From a virus, in IMG/VR virus record IMGVR_UViG_3300028840_003924, positions 62,001 through 126,000 of that record: a stretch of 64,000 nucleotides of DNA. The stretch is one strand, 5' to 3'. Shown one piece after another: positions 18,750-28,931 of this stretch. The notes beneath the pieces are model-generated. The model did not search any database. It saw only the letters and a list, made by a program, of their open reading frames with translations, and was not told where the DNA came from. The first letter of the stretch is position 1. Each line of letters opens with the position of its first letter. The position numbers were made by a program, and so were the translations under genes.

Positions 18750-19169
18750 TTATCCCCCTGCTAATGGAACTTCTAAGAGAAGCTCCTTAATTTCCTTTAT
18801 GTTCTCCGGGTCGAGGAAGGAAATGCGTATCAACAATATCGATTCCCGCTGCGTGAGGTCGTCGGCGACATCGAGGTCATCTTCATTAGGGGTTAGCTGA
18901 ATTTGAATGTCCTGAATCACCACCCTCGGCTCCCAAGCAGTCAGTTGCTGTGCTATTCTGGTTCTCACCGACTCAACGGTGAAACTATCGGCAGGCTCAA
19001 AAAGGAAATCATTGAGACCCGTGCCGAATCCCGGCAACATCACCCTCTCACCCGGATGTGTTAGTAATAGAGCAAGCATATCGGACTTTATCTGGGCCGT
19101 TCCTTGCTGAACATGGAAATAACCTCGTGCGTGAGGTTGAATCGGATAAGGCATACCAGCAAATCTCAT
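18750..19169 (-). CDS. Baseplate wedge protein gp25-like
   Basis: 139 residues, the usual size for this family. GTAQIKSDMLALLLTHPGERVMLPGFGTGLNDFLFEP, spread over about residues 23-60, contains the conserved TxxGERVMxPxFG core, followed by RIAQQLTAWEPRV. gp25 joins gp6 and gp53 in the inner baseplate and starts sheath assembly. Placement next to gp6-like and spike genes agrees. Highly confident family call. Confidence 0.92.
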   Translation of the reverse strand: MRFAGMPYPIQPHARGYFHVQQGTAQIKSDMLALLLTHPGERVMLPGFGTGLNDFLFEPADSFTVESVRTRIAQQLTAWEPRVVIQDIQIQLTPNEDDLDVADDLTQRESILLIRISFLDPENIKEIKELLLEVPLAGG

Positions 19170-19183
19170 TTTGTCTCATTCTC

Positions 19184-21274
19184 CTATAGGGTTGCCACTG
19201 TTCCCGCACCCGCACTAGCGGCACCCACACCTGCGGCACCCGCACCTGCGGCACCCAACCCAGTACAAGTTGGGAACCAACCCATTATGGGCACAACCGA
19301 CGTAGCTTCATCTGATGCTGAAACGAAAACTCTATCACTTATAGTTAGTCCACAAGGACCCCAACAGGCTACCGGCATAAAGCATGGCACCGTGTTTGGC
19401 CCCAACTCCACCGAGTCACAATCGAGACCAGCGCCCAGAGCAATAATGTCGTCTGCGAAGTGAACCTCTACCCCACTCTTATAGAAATACACCTCATTAG
19501 CCATGTGGAAATCACTCTCGGTTACAAAGGTTATTTTCGACGCCGGGTAACCAGGAAAGTCCTTAATTCCCACCTGTTCTACCCAAATATCAGTACTAAC
19601 ACCTATGTAGTAACCACCAGATTTGAGAAGAATGAAACCGGGATCACTTGGTGGTGATTCTTGCATTCTGAATAGGTGTGGGCCATGCTCATTCTTCTTC
19701 TGCGGAGACATCAACTCAATGAACTGACCTTCCGCATCGCCATCTTGGTTATTGTCATCTCGCATCAAAAGCTGCAAGCCATAACCCGTTTTCAAAGCGA
19801 CATAGGCTTTATCAGCGTTAGCTGTTGGCTCACCCCCCTCTTTACGGTCGGGCGGCTTGTTATCGACACCCTCGTCAACCATCATCAAGCTGTGCTTCGA
19901 TGTACTCTCAATCTTGATGTGACGAAATTCGCCACCCTTTTTGCTCGATAAGGTGTGATCATTCAACTCGACTCGATGCCCAGCAGCGGTAACAATCTGA
20001 ATGCCATTCGGTTCAAATTCCGGGTCTGACTGGTGGATGAAATCGCCTGATCGAATGTTCGGCTCATCCTCGGCATCACCCAATTTGATCATGTGACCCG
20101 TTGCACTCTTCATGTACATCTTGCCGTAGAACTTATTTTCACAGCCGAATGGGAAAGGTGCTGTTCCCCGCTCCCAGTTCGGTATTCCCTCTGGCTCACT
20201 CACTTCATCGTCCATGACAAAAACGTGACCACTGATTGAGGAAAGAAAAACCCCCGTTTGCTTCAAGATGCATTTATTGTTTTGAGGTGTACACGGACCC
20301 CTAAAGGCTCTTACTTCACTCTCGTGCTTGAATAGTTGATTCTCACATTCAATTTCCGCATAATCACCACACATTGGTGGCTGCCTTACCTTACGGCAGT
20401 CTTCATCGTCACCAATAAACGGGTCAGAACACGCTATCCCACTCCCAGGCCCACCACTAGCATTAGGACCGCACTCGCAAGCCTTTGGATTGACATGCTG
20501 TGCCGCTGCATGCATGTGGTCGTCCCACATGAGAAACGTGTGGCCACCACTAGAACCCAATTCCAAGTGTGTGAAACGCTGATTACAATAGTAATTGCCA
20601 TCATCGAACTTCAGACGATGTTTCCCCGGCGTCTTGATCTCATAGATATGAGAAGGCGTCACCTTGAGAAGAGCTTCCGTGTCCTGCTCAAAAGACTTGA
20701 GGTCATCGAAATCCTTAATGTTGTAGTTCTCCGTATTAGACGGAGGTAGTACTTGCGACTCATCATTCTTTCCAACGAAGTAACCGTTACGATGACCTTG
20801 GTGGATGCATTCATACTCGGGAACGCCGACATTCCAACTATGTGGTGGTTCCCCACGGTTTCTCGTCCAAGTGGTCCCCACGTAGTAAGGCAAATGGCGG
20901 TCACCATTCTCGAAAATAATGCAAACCGTGGAACCTGCGGGAGGGACCCATAAGGCCCCAGAGTCATCAAAGCCACTCAGTGTGGAGATTGGCCATGCCC
21001 ACGGAAGAGAATCAACTGGTGTTTCTTTTGGCGAAATGGCTGGGTGATAGAAACGAATACGACCCTGAGCCCATGGGTCCTTCGTATCAATACAAAGAGC
21101 TAAATGTAAACCATAAAGAGCTTCACTCTGAGTGTCCAAAACCCAGTTCTTTTTCAAAGCAGATTGAACTGCTTGAAGGGTGTTGTACGCAAACTCACTA
21201 AACGTATCCTCTACGCTTGTAAGTCGTTCATCAATTTCAAAGACCCTTTTGAGAGTGTCATTAACCCATTTCAT
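19184..21274 (-). CDS. Baseplate spike/hub protein, gp5-like OB fold
   Basis: Start at the ATG of MKWVNDTLKRV (21274), which has GGAGGAG just upstream; 696 residues. An OB-fold domain at about 50-150 reads GLHLALCIDTKDPWAQGRIRFYHP, DSLPWAWPISTLSG, GSTVCIIFENGDRHLPYYVG, matching the gp5/VgrG N-terminal barrel. The middle (200-600) holds repeated HxFxMxD beta units (GHTFLMWDD, GHVFVMDDE, GHMIKLGDA, GHRVELND), likely a gp5-like beta-helix needle. The C-terminus is an unusual Gly/Ala-rich tail (AAGAGAAGVGAASAGAGT). No lysozyme domain is visible. Confidence 0.75.
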   Translation of the reverse strand: MKWVNDTLKRVFEIDERLTSVEDTFSEFAYNTLQAVQSALKKNWVLDTQSEALYGLHLALCIDTKDPWAQGRIRFYHPAISPKETPVDSLPWAWPISTLSGFDDSGALWVPPAGSTVCIIFENGDRHLPYYVGTTWTRNRGEPPHSWNVGVPEYECIHQGHRNGYFVGKNDESQVLPPSNTENYNIKDFDDLKSFEQDTEALLKVTPSHIYEIKTPGKHRLKFDDGNYYCNQRFTHLELGSSGGHTFLMWDDHMHAAAQHVNPKACECGPNASGGPGSGIACSDPFIGDDEDCRKVRQPPMCGDYAEIECENQLFKHESEVRAFRGPCTPQNNKCILKQTGVFLSSISGHVFVMDDEVSEPEGIPNWERGTAPFPFGCENKFYGKMYMKSATGHMIKLGDAEDEPNIRSGDFIHQSDPEFEPNGIQIVTAAGHRVELNDHTLSSKKGGEFRHIKIESTSKHSLMMVDEGVDNKPPDRKEGGEPTANADKAYVALKTGYGLQLLMRDDNNQDGDAEGQFIELMSPQKKNEHGPHLFRMQESPPSDPGFILLKSGGYYIGVSTDIWVEQVGIKDFPGYPASKITFVTESDFHMANEVYFYKSGVEVHFADDIIALGAGLDCDSVELGPNTVPCFMPVACWGPCGLTISDRVFVSASDEATSVVPIMGWFPTCTGLGAAGAGAAGVGAASAGAGTVATL

Positions 21275-21281
21275 GCTCCTC

Positions 21282-23024
21282 CTATTGCATTCGTGCGCCG
21301 CTCGCATTACCTCCCAGCAACTTATCCCAGTCAATCGTTGAGCCGGGTGCCGGTAGGGTCAGTTTTAGAGTAGTAGTATACGACCCAGGTTTGATATCAT
21401 GATGTATACCGAAGACATACCACTTGAAGTTACTGAAACTCTCGTTGCAAGTCGAGTTAGCTAAAGACCCGGTGGTACCAGAAGGCACCCACTCCGGGCA
21501 ACCACCAGGAGCCGCAGGGCCAATTTCGGTGCTAATTAAACCACTTGATGTCCGACGAGTTTGAACAGTACCTGCCTGTAAGAAGAATGGGTTGATCACG
21601 ATAAGCGATACATGAGCCTGCTTCATCACAAAAGGATGATCTAAAGTGGGGTCTCCTTGTATTCTCAATTCAGCAGTGATTGGTTCATAATTTCGGTTCG
21701 CTCGGGTATGCTTACTATCCGCCTCCATAACAGCATTTCCAGCATTATCGGTCCCGTGTATTCTCACGGAGCCGTCATCCGCAGCTACAATACTAAGAAG
21801 GCCACCTCGGCTTTCTTCTTGACAAGCATCGTTTAGCTTTGCATCGTTATGATCCTTTTGTTTCAAACCCCTAGCGGTAGTTCTATCATGGTGACCACCC
21901 GTGTTCGCCGCCCACATGAAACTCCACTTAACCTGCGGGTTAAACTCAATTACCGGACTGCAATAACCACCATTGACAATGTACGTACCAAGATGATTAT
22001 TACCAACCTTACCCGTAGCACGACTTACTGTTTCGCTGGGTTTTGGTGACCCGTCTTCCCAAATTGCAATCGTTGGGTCTGGGTCTGTATCATGCCACTC
22101 AAATCGTACACCCTTGTCATTCTTGGTCACGGCCCCAGCCATAGAAATCCAATGCTTCGCAGCTTTGTATGCCGCCAAACCTTTGGAATCATAGGGTCTC
22201 TTGTAATCCTGCTTCCAAAACTCCTTGGCAGTTTTTTGTTCGTGCTTGCCGGTACTTGCATTTCGCCAGTGATATTGAACCTTAGCTGGTGGACAACCCG
22301 CAGCGAACAACTGATCTAAAGCATCTCCTAAGGCAACCGGTTCCTTATCAGTACCAACGATCACGTTAGTGGTACCTTCGAGCCCGATCTTCATCTGGTC
22401 AACAGCTTGCAAAACAAATGTGTAACCCTTGTCGAACTTCACGTCCACCTTAATGAGAAGAAAATGATGAAGGCTGCTCCTACTTTGCTTTTTGGGCGAC
22501 CCCCCATTACAGGTGCTAAACTGCCAGCCAAACTGCACGATCACCTGATACTTCTGGCCAGCCTCCGACATATTACTCATCATCTTGGTGAAAAATTTGT
22601 GGAAAGCACCACCCTCTTCGTCCATAATTGAGATGACGACACCCGAACCGTTATCTTGACCGTATTGAAACGATTTGATTACAGCCTTGTTCTGAAACCG
22701 TCTCGATGATTGATTTGAAACGGATATGGTATCATTCGTTCCCGCTACCCGTACTTCAACCCATGGAGCGAGTACCTCTGCATCAAGGGGCTTCTTTACC
22801 GAACCCTCCTTTCCGTTGGCACTAAATCTCTGGCCGCATGAATAGGATAGGCATGAAAAACTCCCCGATTCCGAACCAAAGGTAAGCGCACCGGCACCAC
22901 CACCAGCCCAATTTGGTGGTCGGTCACCATGATTTACTCCCCATTTATCCGGACCTACGCCACCAGCACCTACCTTACCCCCATTGCCTCTTGCTGCTGC
23001 GCCTCGATTCACGCCATCAACCAT
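21282..23024 (-). CDS. Baseplate hub protein, gp27-like
   Basis: 580 residues. A Gly-rich N-terminus (1-50) precedes a beta-domain region with EVLAPWVEVRVAGTNDTISV and KAVIKSFQYGQDNGSGVVISI, then HHFLLIKVDVKFDKGYTFVLQAVDQ and an extended C-terminal part. Size, position directly upstream of the gp5-like spike and beta layout fit the gp27/gpD-type hub that holds the spike and joins the tube. Sequence identity to named families is low; the call relies on order and size. Confidence 0.6.
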   Translation of the reverse strand: MVDGVNRGAAARGNGGKVGAGGVGPDKWGVNHGDRPPNWAGGGAGALTFGSESGSFSCLSYSCGQRFSANGKEGSVKKPLDAEVLAPWVEVRVAGTNDTISVSNQSSRRFQNKAVIKSFQYGQDNGSGVVISIMDEEGGAFHKFFTKMMSNMSEAGQKYQVIVQFGWQFSTCNGGSPKKQSRSSLHHFLLIKVDVKFDKGYTFVLQAVDQMKIGLEGTTNVIVGTDKEPVALGDALDQLFAAGCPPAKVQYHWRNASTGKHEQKTAKEFWKQDYKRPYDSKGLAAYKAAKHWISMAGAVTKNDKGVRFEWHDTDPDPTIAIWEDGSPKPSETVSRATGKVGNNHLGTYIVNGGYCSPVIEFNPQVKWSFMWAANTGGHHDRTTARGLKQKDHNDAKLNDACQEESRGGLLSIVAADDGSVRIHGTDNAGNAVMEADSKHTRANRNYEPITAELRIQGDPTLDHPFVMKQAHVSLIVINPFFLQAGTVQTRRTSSGLISTEIGPAAPGGCPEWVPSGTTGSLANSTCNESFSNFKWYVFGIHHDIKPGSYTTTLKLTLPAPGSTIDWDKLLGGNASGARMQ

Positions 23025-23032
23025 AATCCTCC

Positions 23033-23362
23033 TTAAAACCCTGTTAATGCCGGAATGCGTATCGTAAGACCAGCTTTGTAATGAAAGACATCACTGAAAC
23101 TATTTGCTTCCATTATCTGCCACCAATAATCCGGTGTGTTGTAAGCGTACAACGAAGTGATGTCGGGCCGGTATTCTTCACCGGGTGTAATGATTGAAAC
23201 CAAATCATCAATAGTAGTCTCTTTTAGCTGCCTCTTGTAAATCTCAAACGTGATAATGCGATCATCGCCCCGCAATAGTACATCGGAACTCATATACCGA
23301 CTTGTCGTTGGTACAAAGTCACTTTGTTGTGCATTTGGTATAACTTCTACAGGAACTGCCAT
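23033..23362 (-). CDS. LysM-type baseplate protein, gp53-like
   Basis: 109 residues. TSRYMSSDVLLRGDD at about 20-35, ITPGEEYRPDITSLYAYNTPDYWWQIMEANSF at about 62-93 and a final GLTIRIPAL match the small LysM/gp53-type wedge proteins, which clamp gp6/gp25 rings together. Sits between hub and tube-proximal genes as in other contractile tails. Confidence 0.7.
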   Translation of the reverse strand: MAVPVEVIPNAQQSDFVPTTSRYMSSDVLLRGDDRIITFEIYKRQLKETTIDDLVSIITPGEEYRPDITSLYAYNTPDYWWQIMEANSFSDVFHYKAGLTIRIPALTGF

Positions 23363-23983
23363 TTACTGTCCTTGTTTTAAGATTCTATCTTGGTTTGGAA
23401 GCGAATTAGTTTGTGACCCAGGCGTAGAAGTGTACACAACGTGCCACGAAGTATTCACTTGGAAGTAGACTGGGTACATGTTTCGGGTATCGATGGGAAC
23501 CCACGCCACATTTGTGGGGTAGCTGACACTGTAATTCTCAAGAACGGCACACACAGTTCCATCTGTACCTGTCGGTGTTCCACCACCAACAGGCCCTCCT
23601 AGCAATGACCCAAATCGCAACTTACAAACAGGAGGGGGTTTATACGGAGTGCCTTCTCTGGGATAAACCGCACTTTGTATCGCCCATAAGTTTGATCGAT
23701 TTTCCTCTAAATCGGTCCACTTAATAGATAAGAAATGTAACCGCACGGTGACAATCCGATTATCGCTATGCGAATACGTTTTAATCGGATTTGAACGACC
23801 AATGATCGAAGTATCCGCATAACTCGCCTTTTTCGTGTCTGTTACTTCGGGGAGAATCTTCAATTCAATAACAACTGGCCCGCCACCGTTACTAGGAACA
23901 CTGATTGTAAAATCCTTGCCTAGTGGTCTTAGATCACCACCAAGTCGCTCCGTGGCTAACGGCAACTGGGTCGACATAACCAT
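23363..23983 (-). CDS. Tail tube/baseplate connector protein
   Basis: The start is placed at 23983 (GAGG 5 nt upstream); 23977 is as good, and a longer frame from 24097 would overlap the tape measure end by 49 nt. 206 residues. YSHSDNRIVTVRLHFLS, LWAIQSAVYPREGTPYKPPPVCKLRFGSLL and VICV-like VCAVLENYSVSYP resemble the phage proteins that sit between tube and hub and are often paired with a LysM/gp53 gene. Directly downstream of the tape measure gene. Confidence 0.6.
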   Translation of the reverse strand: MVMSTQLPLATERLGGDLRPLGKDFTISVPSNGGGPVVIELKILPEVTDTKKASYADTSIIGRSNPIKTYSHSDNRIVTVRLHFLSIKWTDLEENRSNLWAIQSAVYPREGTPYKPPPVCKLRFGSLLGGPVGGGTPTGTDGTVCAVLENYSVSYPTNVAWVPIDTRNMYPVYFQVNTSWHVVYTSTPGSQTNSLPNQDRILKQGQ

Positions 23984-24048
23984 AAGTGCCTCATATTTCA
24001 AAAGGAAGGTTTCAGTATATAGGAGCGCCACCGTTCTATTTACCGGGA

Positions 24049-27000
24049 CTAGCCGGGTCGTGGTGGCACGGGTCCGTGGGAGGGCAATGCCGTCCACGCA
24101 CCGTCAGGTTGGCCAAAGCCGTACAGGCTTCCTCTAGGTACTTTTCTAGGCCGGGGGTCCCCCGGCTCGATTTGTGAGTCGTACATATTTGGCGGCGTCT
24201 TGTCGATGAACTCAATGAACCGTCGCAGATCGTCAGCCAACTGCTTCAACCACTTCACCGACTCATCGGTGTTCTTTCGCATACCTTTCAATTCTCGCTT
24301 GGTCGCTTCTGTCTCAGGTTTGGAATCTGCAACTCGCCTCTCTCGCAGCTTGCCGCCCATGGTCTTTGTTGCACCATCTTCACCAGGAACTCTGGGGGAA
24401 ATCATAGTTCCCACTGGTAAACCCGCAGCGCTACCTGTCAATGGAATCACCGACTTGGCACGTTTATCTTCACGGCGTCCCATCTCAGCCCCAACAGCCG
24501 CACCGATAACGGCCCCCACGGGCCCACCAAGAAGCATACCAGCTACAGCCCCTGCCGCACCATACTTAAGCGAGCGAATACCTTTGCTGCTACCTTTCAC
24601 TTCCATTGCTTGGTAACGGAATTGCTGTAATTGTGTTAAATGAATCCTAGTCAATAAGGACACCACCCGTTCGCCAGCGCTTTTCGCTTGACCCGTCTTT
24701 GCTGGGAAGCCGAATATTTCGTTCTTGTCGACCTTGGCTAGTCCGCCCTTTGTAACGACGCCTCCGGTGTCAAGACTCTGAACCTTAGCGATGTTCTTCG
24801 TCGCCTTTTCAAACTCTTGGAGAGACGTACCAAACATTCGTTGGACGTATAGACTCTTTTCCGTTCTATCCTCCATCGCTCGTATTTGTGACACCTCTCG
24901 TGCAGTAGGTGCGGTGAACCCTCTTTGAGCAAAAATGTCTTTCTTGCGACGAGTCGATTTGTCTTTCGCCTTATCTCCGGTGACGAATAAATTGGCTATC
25001 CATTTAGTCCAACTTCCCTGTGGTCCGAGATGCTTCTTGAAAACGCCAAATGTTAAAGCATTAAGCCCTCCCGTAGCTAACCCCGCAGCCCCAGCAGTAA
25101 GCCTCATCCCGGTAGTTACCTTCTCTTGTTCTACGCCGAAAATATCAGCAGCGTTAGCAGCGGCACCGAAAGCATTAGTAATCTGGCCTATGGGACCGGG
25201 TATCCTTTGCAAAACATTCGTGATCGAGTCGGCATTATCCACAAACCATTTCCGTAACGGAGACCCCTCTTTAGTTGCAATCTTATAGATTTGTCCACCG
25301 GCACCCAATGCTGCGCCAATAGCAGTACCAATTCCGGGCGCAATCATAGTTCCGATCAATGCTCCTGAGGCGGCTGCGCCACCAACACCAATAGCTTCAT
25401 TCAACGCCGTTCCTTGTTTTGCCCCAACCATCGAACCAAGCATACTTTCGGTGCGAGTACCTCCGGTAAGTACACCAAGTACTGCCGATTCGATCTTTCC
25501 CCCTACGCCCTCACCCTTTGCCAAACCAACTCTCTGGGCCTCAGCTTTTTCAATCTCAGCTTGTGTGGCACCTTGTTCACGGAGTAATTTAACCCGTTCA
25601 TTAGCTGCGTTGGCTTCCATCACGCCCATCGCACCGCCCATAACCGCCATCATTGCCGGACCCAGGTATTTCAGCGTAGCCCCAGCAACGCCCTTCACAG
25701 CAGCCCCAGCCCCTAGTTTTTGTGCTGTAGCCAAACCTTTAGTAGAACCGCCGACTAGTTGTAAACCCCCGGCACCGGCACCGGCTCCACCTAACCTTTG
25801 TGCTGTCATCAAACCTTTGGTAGAACCACCAACTAATTGTAATCCACCACCGCCACCTCGAATCATAGTTCCTGTTTTCAAACCCGCAGCGCTACCTGCC
25901 AACGGAATCACCGACTTAGCAGCACCGCCGCCTCTAATCATAGTTCCTACTGGTAAACCCGCAGCGGTACCTGCCAATGGGATTACAGACCTAGCGCCAC
26001 CCATAGCACGGGCTCCACCAGCAACACCAGCAACACGACCAACCCGACCCATACCACGACCACCTAAGGCACTCGACAAAGATATTTGCCTTAACAGCCC
26101 GATCATAGTCATTCGTTGAATCCTACCTTGCATATCATTCGTGTAGATGCTACCGGGTGTAGACGCCTTCAGGAACAAGCCCCTTACGCTCATACCCATC
26201 TCTCTCACGACTGGCATCAAACCCCAGAGGAATCGGGCGAGGGCAATACCTTGCAACACTAAAGTCGAAAGGGAACCAACCATAATCCCTAATGGCGCTA
26301 GCCATATTGCCATTTTTGACATCCACCAACCAAATGAATCTTGCAACATACCCTGGATTCTATTAAGGTACCTAGCTGAACGTTCTGTGGGGTTTTGTAA
26401 TGACTGAGCAGCCATTTCCGATTTCGATATAGAATTATCGATAGCCTCCCTCAAGTCACCTAACTGCTTCTCTCGCTTTTGCGGATTCTGTATCGCCATG
26501 ATTCTGCTAAGGTTCTCAGGTGTGAATTGGTCAACTTCACCAACCTCACCCGCCCACGCACCTGCGGCCATAGCAGCGTCACGAGCTTGTTGTGCTGCTG
26601 CCATTTGGGCTTCCATACCCATCCGCTGAACAGCCTCTTGGCGATCCGCAGCGGAAATCCTCGAAAGATGTGCCCTCGCCTCAGTCTCACTACCGAACTT
26701 ATTTTGCTCTACCAACAGTGTCGCCAACGAATCAACCGAGTTGGTGAAGCCTTTATCCATGGCTTTAGATGCTTCGGCGAACATGAGAGATGCTCTTTCT
26801 AAATCGAGATTCGCCTTTTCAACATCAGTCATATACTTGGTACGCTTCTCTTCAAGCTCCTTCAAACGATCAGCAAAACTCATATTTGCTCTATTGGCAG
26901 CTTCCTGTATCGTACCCAGCTTTCCGACACTCATCTTAAAGGTTGCTTGGGCTTGTAAATCTAATTGCGAAATGAGTGCAGAAGCTTCTTTGTATTCGGT

Positions 27001-28923
27001 AGTATGTCTCCCAAACTTTTCAGTGACCTTGAATAGATCGTTGATGTTAGCAACTTCGAGACGCCTGTCTCCTAATGATTGGGAGAATCGTCGACCAAAA
27101 TCGGTAATCTGACTACCGAAATACTCATCAATGACCTCTCCTCTTTTTTCAAATAGTTGTTCCATGAGGTCTTCACTTCGACCTACTACTCCACTTGCAA
27201 TTTCCTCAAAAGTGAAACCAGCCTTCTCACCAGCCTTTAGAAGCAAAAGGGCTGTCCCAGGACCCTGTTGTAACGCCTTGATGAAATTGTCACTTCCTTT
27301 AGTTAGGAGGTCCAACGACTCACCCATTTCACCTTCGACACCAAGTTTCTGCGCCTCTCCTACCAATCTACTCAAATGACCCGCTGCTTCAGCGGACTCT
27401 CCCCCTATATCACGCAAGTTGATAAGCAACTTTTCGGTAGCCTTGGCAGCTTCAAGTAAGTTCTCACCCACGAGGCCGGTAGTCTTCGCAGTATGTTGGA
27501 TTTCCCGGTTTACCATGCCCATCTCTGTGGTGCTGAGCTTCAAGTGCATTTTCCACTTCCGCATCATCTCGGCGGTTTGCTCAGCATCGGAATTTATCAT
27601 GGTTGAAAGTTTAAGAGCCCCTAGTGCCATCTTGTTGGCCACCTTAGCATCTTTGATACCGGCACGAACTATCTTGGTACGGGTCTTCAGTACCGTGTTA
27701 TAGTCTTTGCCAGTTCGATAGATTGCTTCCCTCGAAAGCACGGAGCGTTCAATATCCGAACTCAATTCACCTTGCACAAATCTTGTTAGTCTAATCTCAC
27801 GCAGATATTCAGCTTGACTCTTTATGGCCTTCTCAACACTGAAAGCTCCCTCTATATCAACAGCAATAAGAGCCGCTGTCCATTTTCGGACACCCTCGTC
27901 CAGTCCTTTGAGAATTTCTTCCCATCTCGATGCGACTATTGTTTGTGTCCTCGAATGGACTAAGGCTAATTCATTGGCTTTTTCGAGGTGATCAAGATAT
28001 GCCTTCATGGCCTGATCACGATTTTCACCCTCATCGGACATAGCAAGCTGATTTTCAAGATGCTTCAGTTGAGCCTTATGTCGCTTACTGTAGAATTGTT
28101 CTAATTGGCTGGAGAGAACGATAGCTTTCTTCTGACTCTCATTAGTGTCTTTGTGATCACCCAGCCAATCCGCAAGAATTTTCTTGGTTATGCTTTTTGA
28201 TTGGTTTAATCTTGCGATATGAAGTTGAAGTGCCTTATTCCATTTCTCCATACCATCCGCAGCCAGCATTTCCTGCTCTAGGACTTCTTCATGAGTACCC
28301 TTAAACTCCTCCATCAAATCATTAGCTTCCTCCATACTGGCTGTGCTAACGGCACCGGTTAAGACATCCGCAGGTGTCGGAGTTGGCCCAGCGGGTGCCC
28401 CTCCAGGTTTCGGCCTACCTGGGGCCGATGCTGCCATGCTGGCACTGAGTTCGCCGAACTTGCTTTGAAGTTGACCTAGGAGCTTAACCATCTCCTCGGC
28501 GAGCTTTTCAAGTCCTTTGTTCTTCGTAGCAACAGTATGCTCAGATGCAAGATTAGCAAGCCCCCTTGCAGCGTCTTTCCCTAATGCTTTCTCCACACCC
28601 TTTTCAACACTCGCTTCCACATCACTTATAGAGAGGTCTTTGATCGCTGTACTTTTCTTACTAGGGGCTCGAAGCTCCAAACTTTTGGCCATTTCCATGG
28701 TCTTCTTCTGGGCCTTTTCCAAGTCTTCGAGCTTCTTGTTCATACCCTCGACGGCCTTCACAGCCTCGCCCATAGTCTTAGTCAGTTCTTCATTTTGCTT
28801 CTGCCCCTTCTCCATACTATCGGTGAGTTTTTTGACAATCTCAGACTCCTTAGACCTTCCTGTCGGGCCTAATAAATCCTGACGACTCAATGTCACTTCT
28901 TCTCCACGATAGTCAGTTGGCAT
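24049..28923 (-). CDS. Tail tape measure protein
   Basis: 1624 residues, the longest virion protein here. Residues 1-900 are almost wholly helical and coiled-coil. A hydrophobic stretch lies at about 915-960 (WMSKMAIWLAPLGIMVGS, then LVLQGIALARFLWGLMP), followed by Gly/Ala-rich segments with internal repeats: SVIPLAG(T/S)AAGL three times and GGLQLVGGSTKGL twice. These features, with the length and position before the hub genes, are typical of tape measure proteins that set tail length and form part of the ejection path. At about 1.5 angstrom per residue the tail would be near 240 nm. Confidence 0.9.
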   Translation of the reverse strand: MPTDYRGEEVTLSRQDLLGPTGRSKESEIVKKLTDSMEKGQKQNEELTKTMGEAVKAVEGMNKKLEDLEKAQKKTMEMAKSLELRAPSKKSTAIKDLSISDVEASVEKGVEKALGKDAARGLANLASEHTVATKNKGLEKLAEEMVKLLGQLQSKFGELSASMAASAPGRPKPGGAPAGPTPTPADVLTGAVSTASMEEANDLMEEFKGTHEEVLEQEMLAADGMEKWNKALQLHIARLNQSKSITKKILADWLGDHKDTNESQKKAIVLSSQLEQFYSKRHKAQLKHLENQLAMSDEGENRDQAMKAYLDHLEKANELALVHSRTQTIVASRWEEILKGLDEGVRKWTAALIAVDIEGAFSVEKAIKSQAEYLREIRLTRFVQGELSSDIERSVLSREAIYRTGKDYNTVLKTRTKIVRAGIKDAKVANKMALGALKLSTMINSDAEQTAEMMRKWKMHLKLSTTEMGMVNREIQHTAKTTGLVGENLLEAAKATEKLLINLRDIGGESAEAAGHLSRLVGEAQKLGVEGEMGESLDLLTKGSDNFIKALQQGPGTALLLLKAGEKAGFTFEEIASGVVGRSEDLMEQLFEKRGEVIDEYFGSQITDFGRRFSQSLGDRRLEVANINDLFKVTEKFGRHTTEYKEASALISQLDLQAQATFKMSVGKLGTIQEAANRANMSFADRLKELEEKRTKYMTDVEKANLDLERASLMFAEASKAMDKGFTNSVDSLATLLVEQNKFGSETEARAHLSRISAADRQEAVQRMGMEAQMAAAQQARDAAMAAGAWAGEVGEVDQFTPENLSRIMAIQNPQKREKQLGDLREAIDNSISKSEMAAQSLQNPTERSARYLNRIQGMLQDSFGWWMSKMAIWLAPLGIMVGSLSTLVLQGIALARFLWGLMPVVREMGMSVRGLFLKASTPGSIYTNDMQGRIQRMTMIGLLRQISLSSALGGRGMGRVGRVAGVAGGARAMGGARSVIPLAGTAAGLPVGTMIRGGGAAKSVIPLAGSAAGLKTGTMIRGGGGGLQLVGGSTKGLMTAQRLGGAGAGAGGLQLVGGSTKGLATAQKLGAGAAVKGVAGATLKYLGPAMMAVMGGAMGVMEANAANERVKLLREQGATQAEIEKAEAQRVGLAKGEGVGGKIESAVLGVLTGGTRTESMLGSMVGAKQGTALNEAIGVGGAAASGALIGTMIAPGIGTAIGAALGAGGQIYKIATKEGSPLRKWFVDNADSITNVLQRIPGPIGQITNAFGAAANAADIFGVEQEKVTTGMRLTAGAAGLATGGLNALTFGVFKKHLGPQGSWTKWIANLFVTGDKAKDKSTRRKKDIFAQRGFTAPTAREVSQIRAMEDRTEKSLYVQRMFGTSLQEFEKATKNIAKVQSLDTGGVVTKGGLAKVDKNEIFGFPAKTGQAKSAGERVVSLLTRIHLTQLQQFRYQAMEVKGSSKGIRSLKYGAAGAVAGMLLGGPVGAVIGAAVGAEMGRREDKRAKSVIPLTGSAAGLPVGTMISPRVPGEDGATKTMGGKLRERRVADSKPETEATKRELKGMRKNTDESVKWLKQLADDLRRFIEFIDKTPPNMYDSQIEPGDPRPRKVPRGSLYGFGQPDGAWTALPSHGPVPPRPG

Positions 28924-28931
28924 AAGTTATT

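Noticed and set aside
19184-21274. Lysozyme domain in the spike protein as in T4 gp5
   Set aside because: The OB fold and beta-repeat needle are visible, but no E-D-T lysozyme signature lies between them.
25451-26119. 222-codon plus-strand frame inside the tape measure gene
   Set aside because: Pro/Ala/Thr-rich shadow of Gly/Ala-rich coding DNA; no start signal, no family, and the minus-strand frame is a clear tape measure protein.
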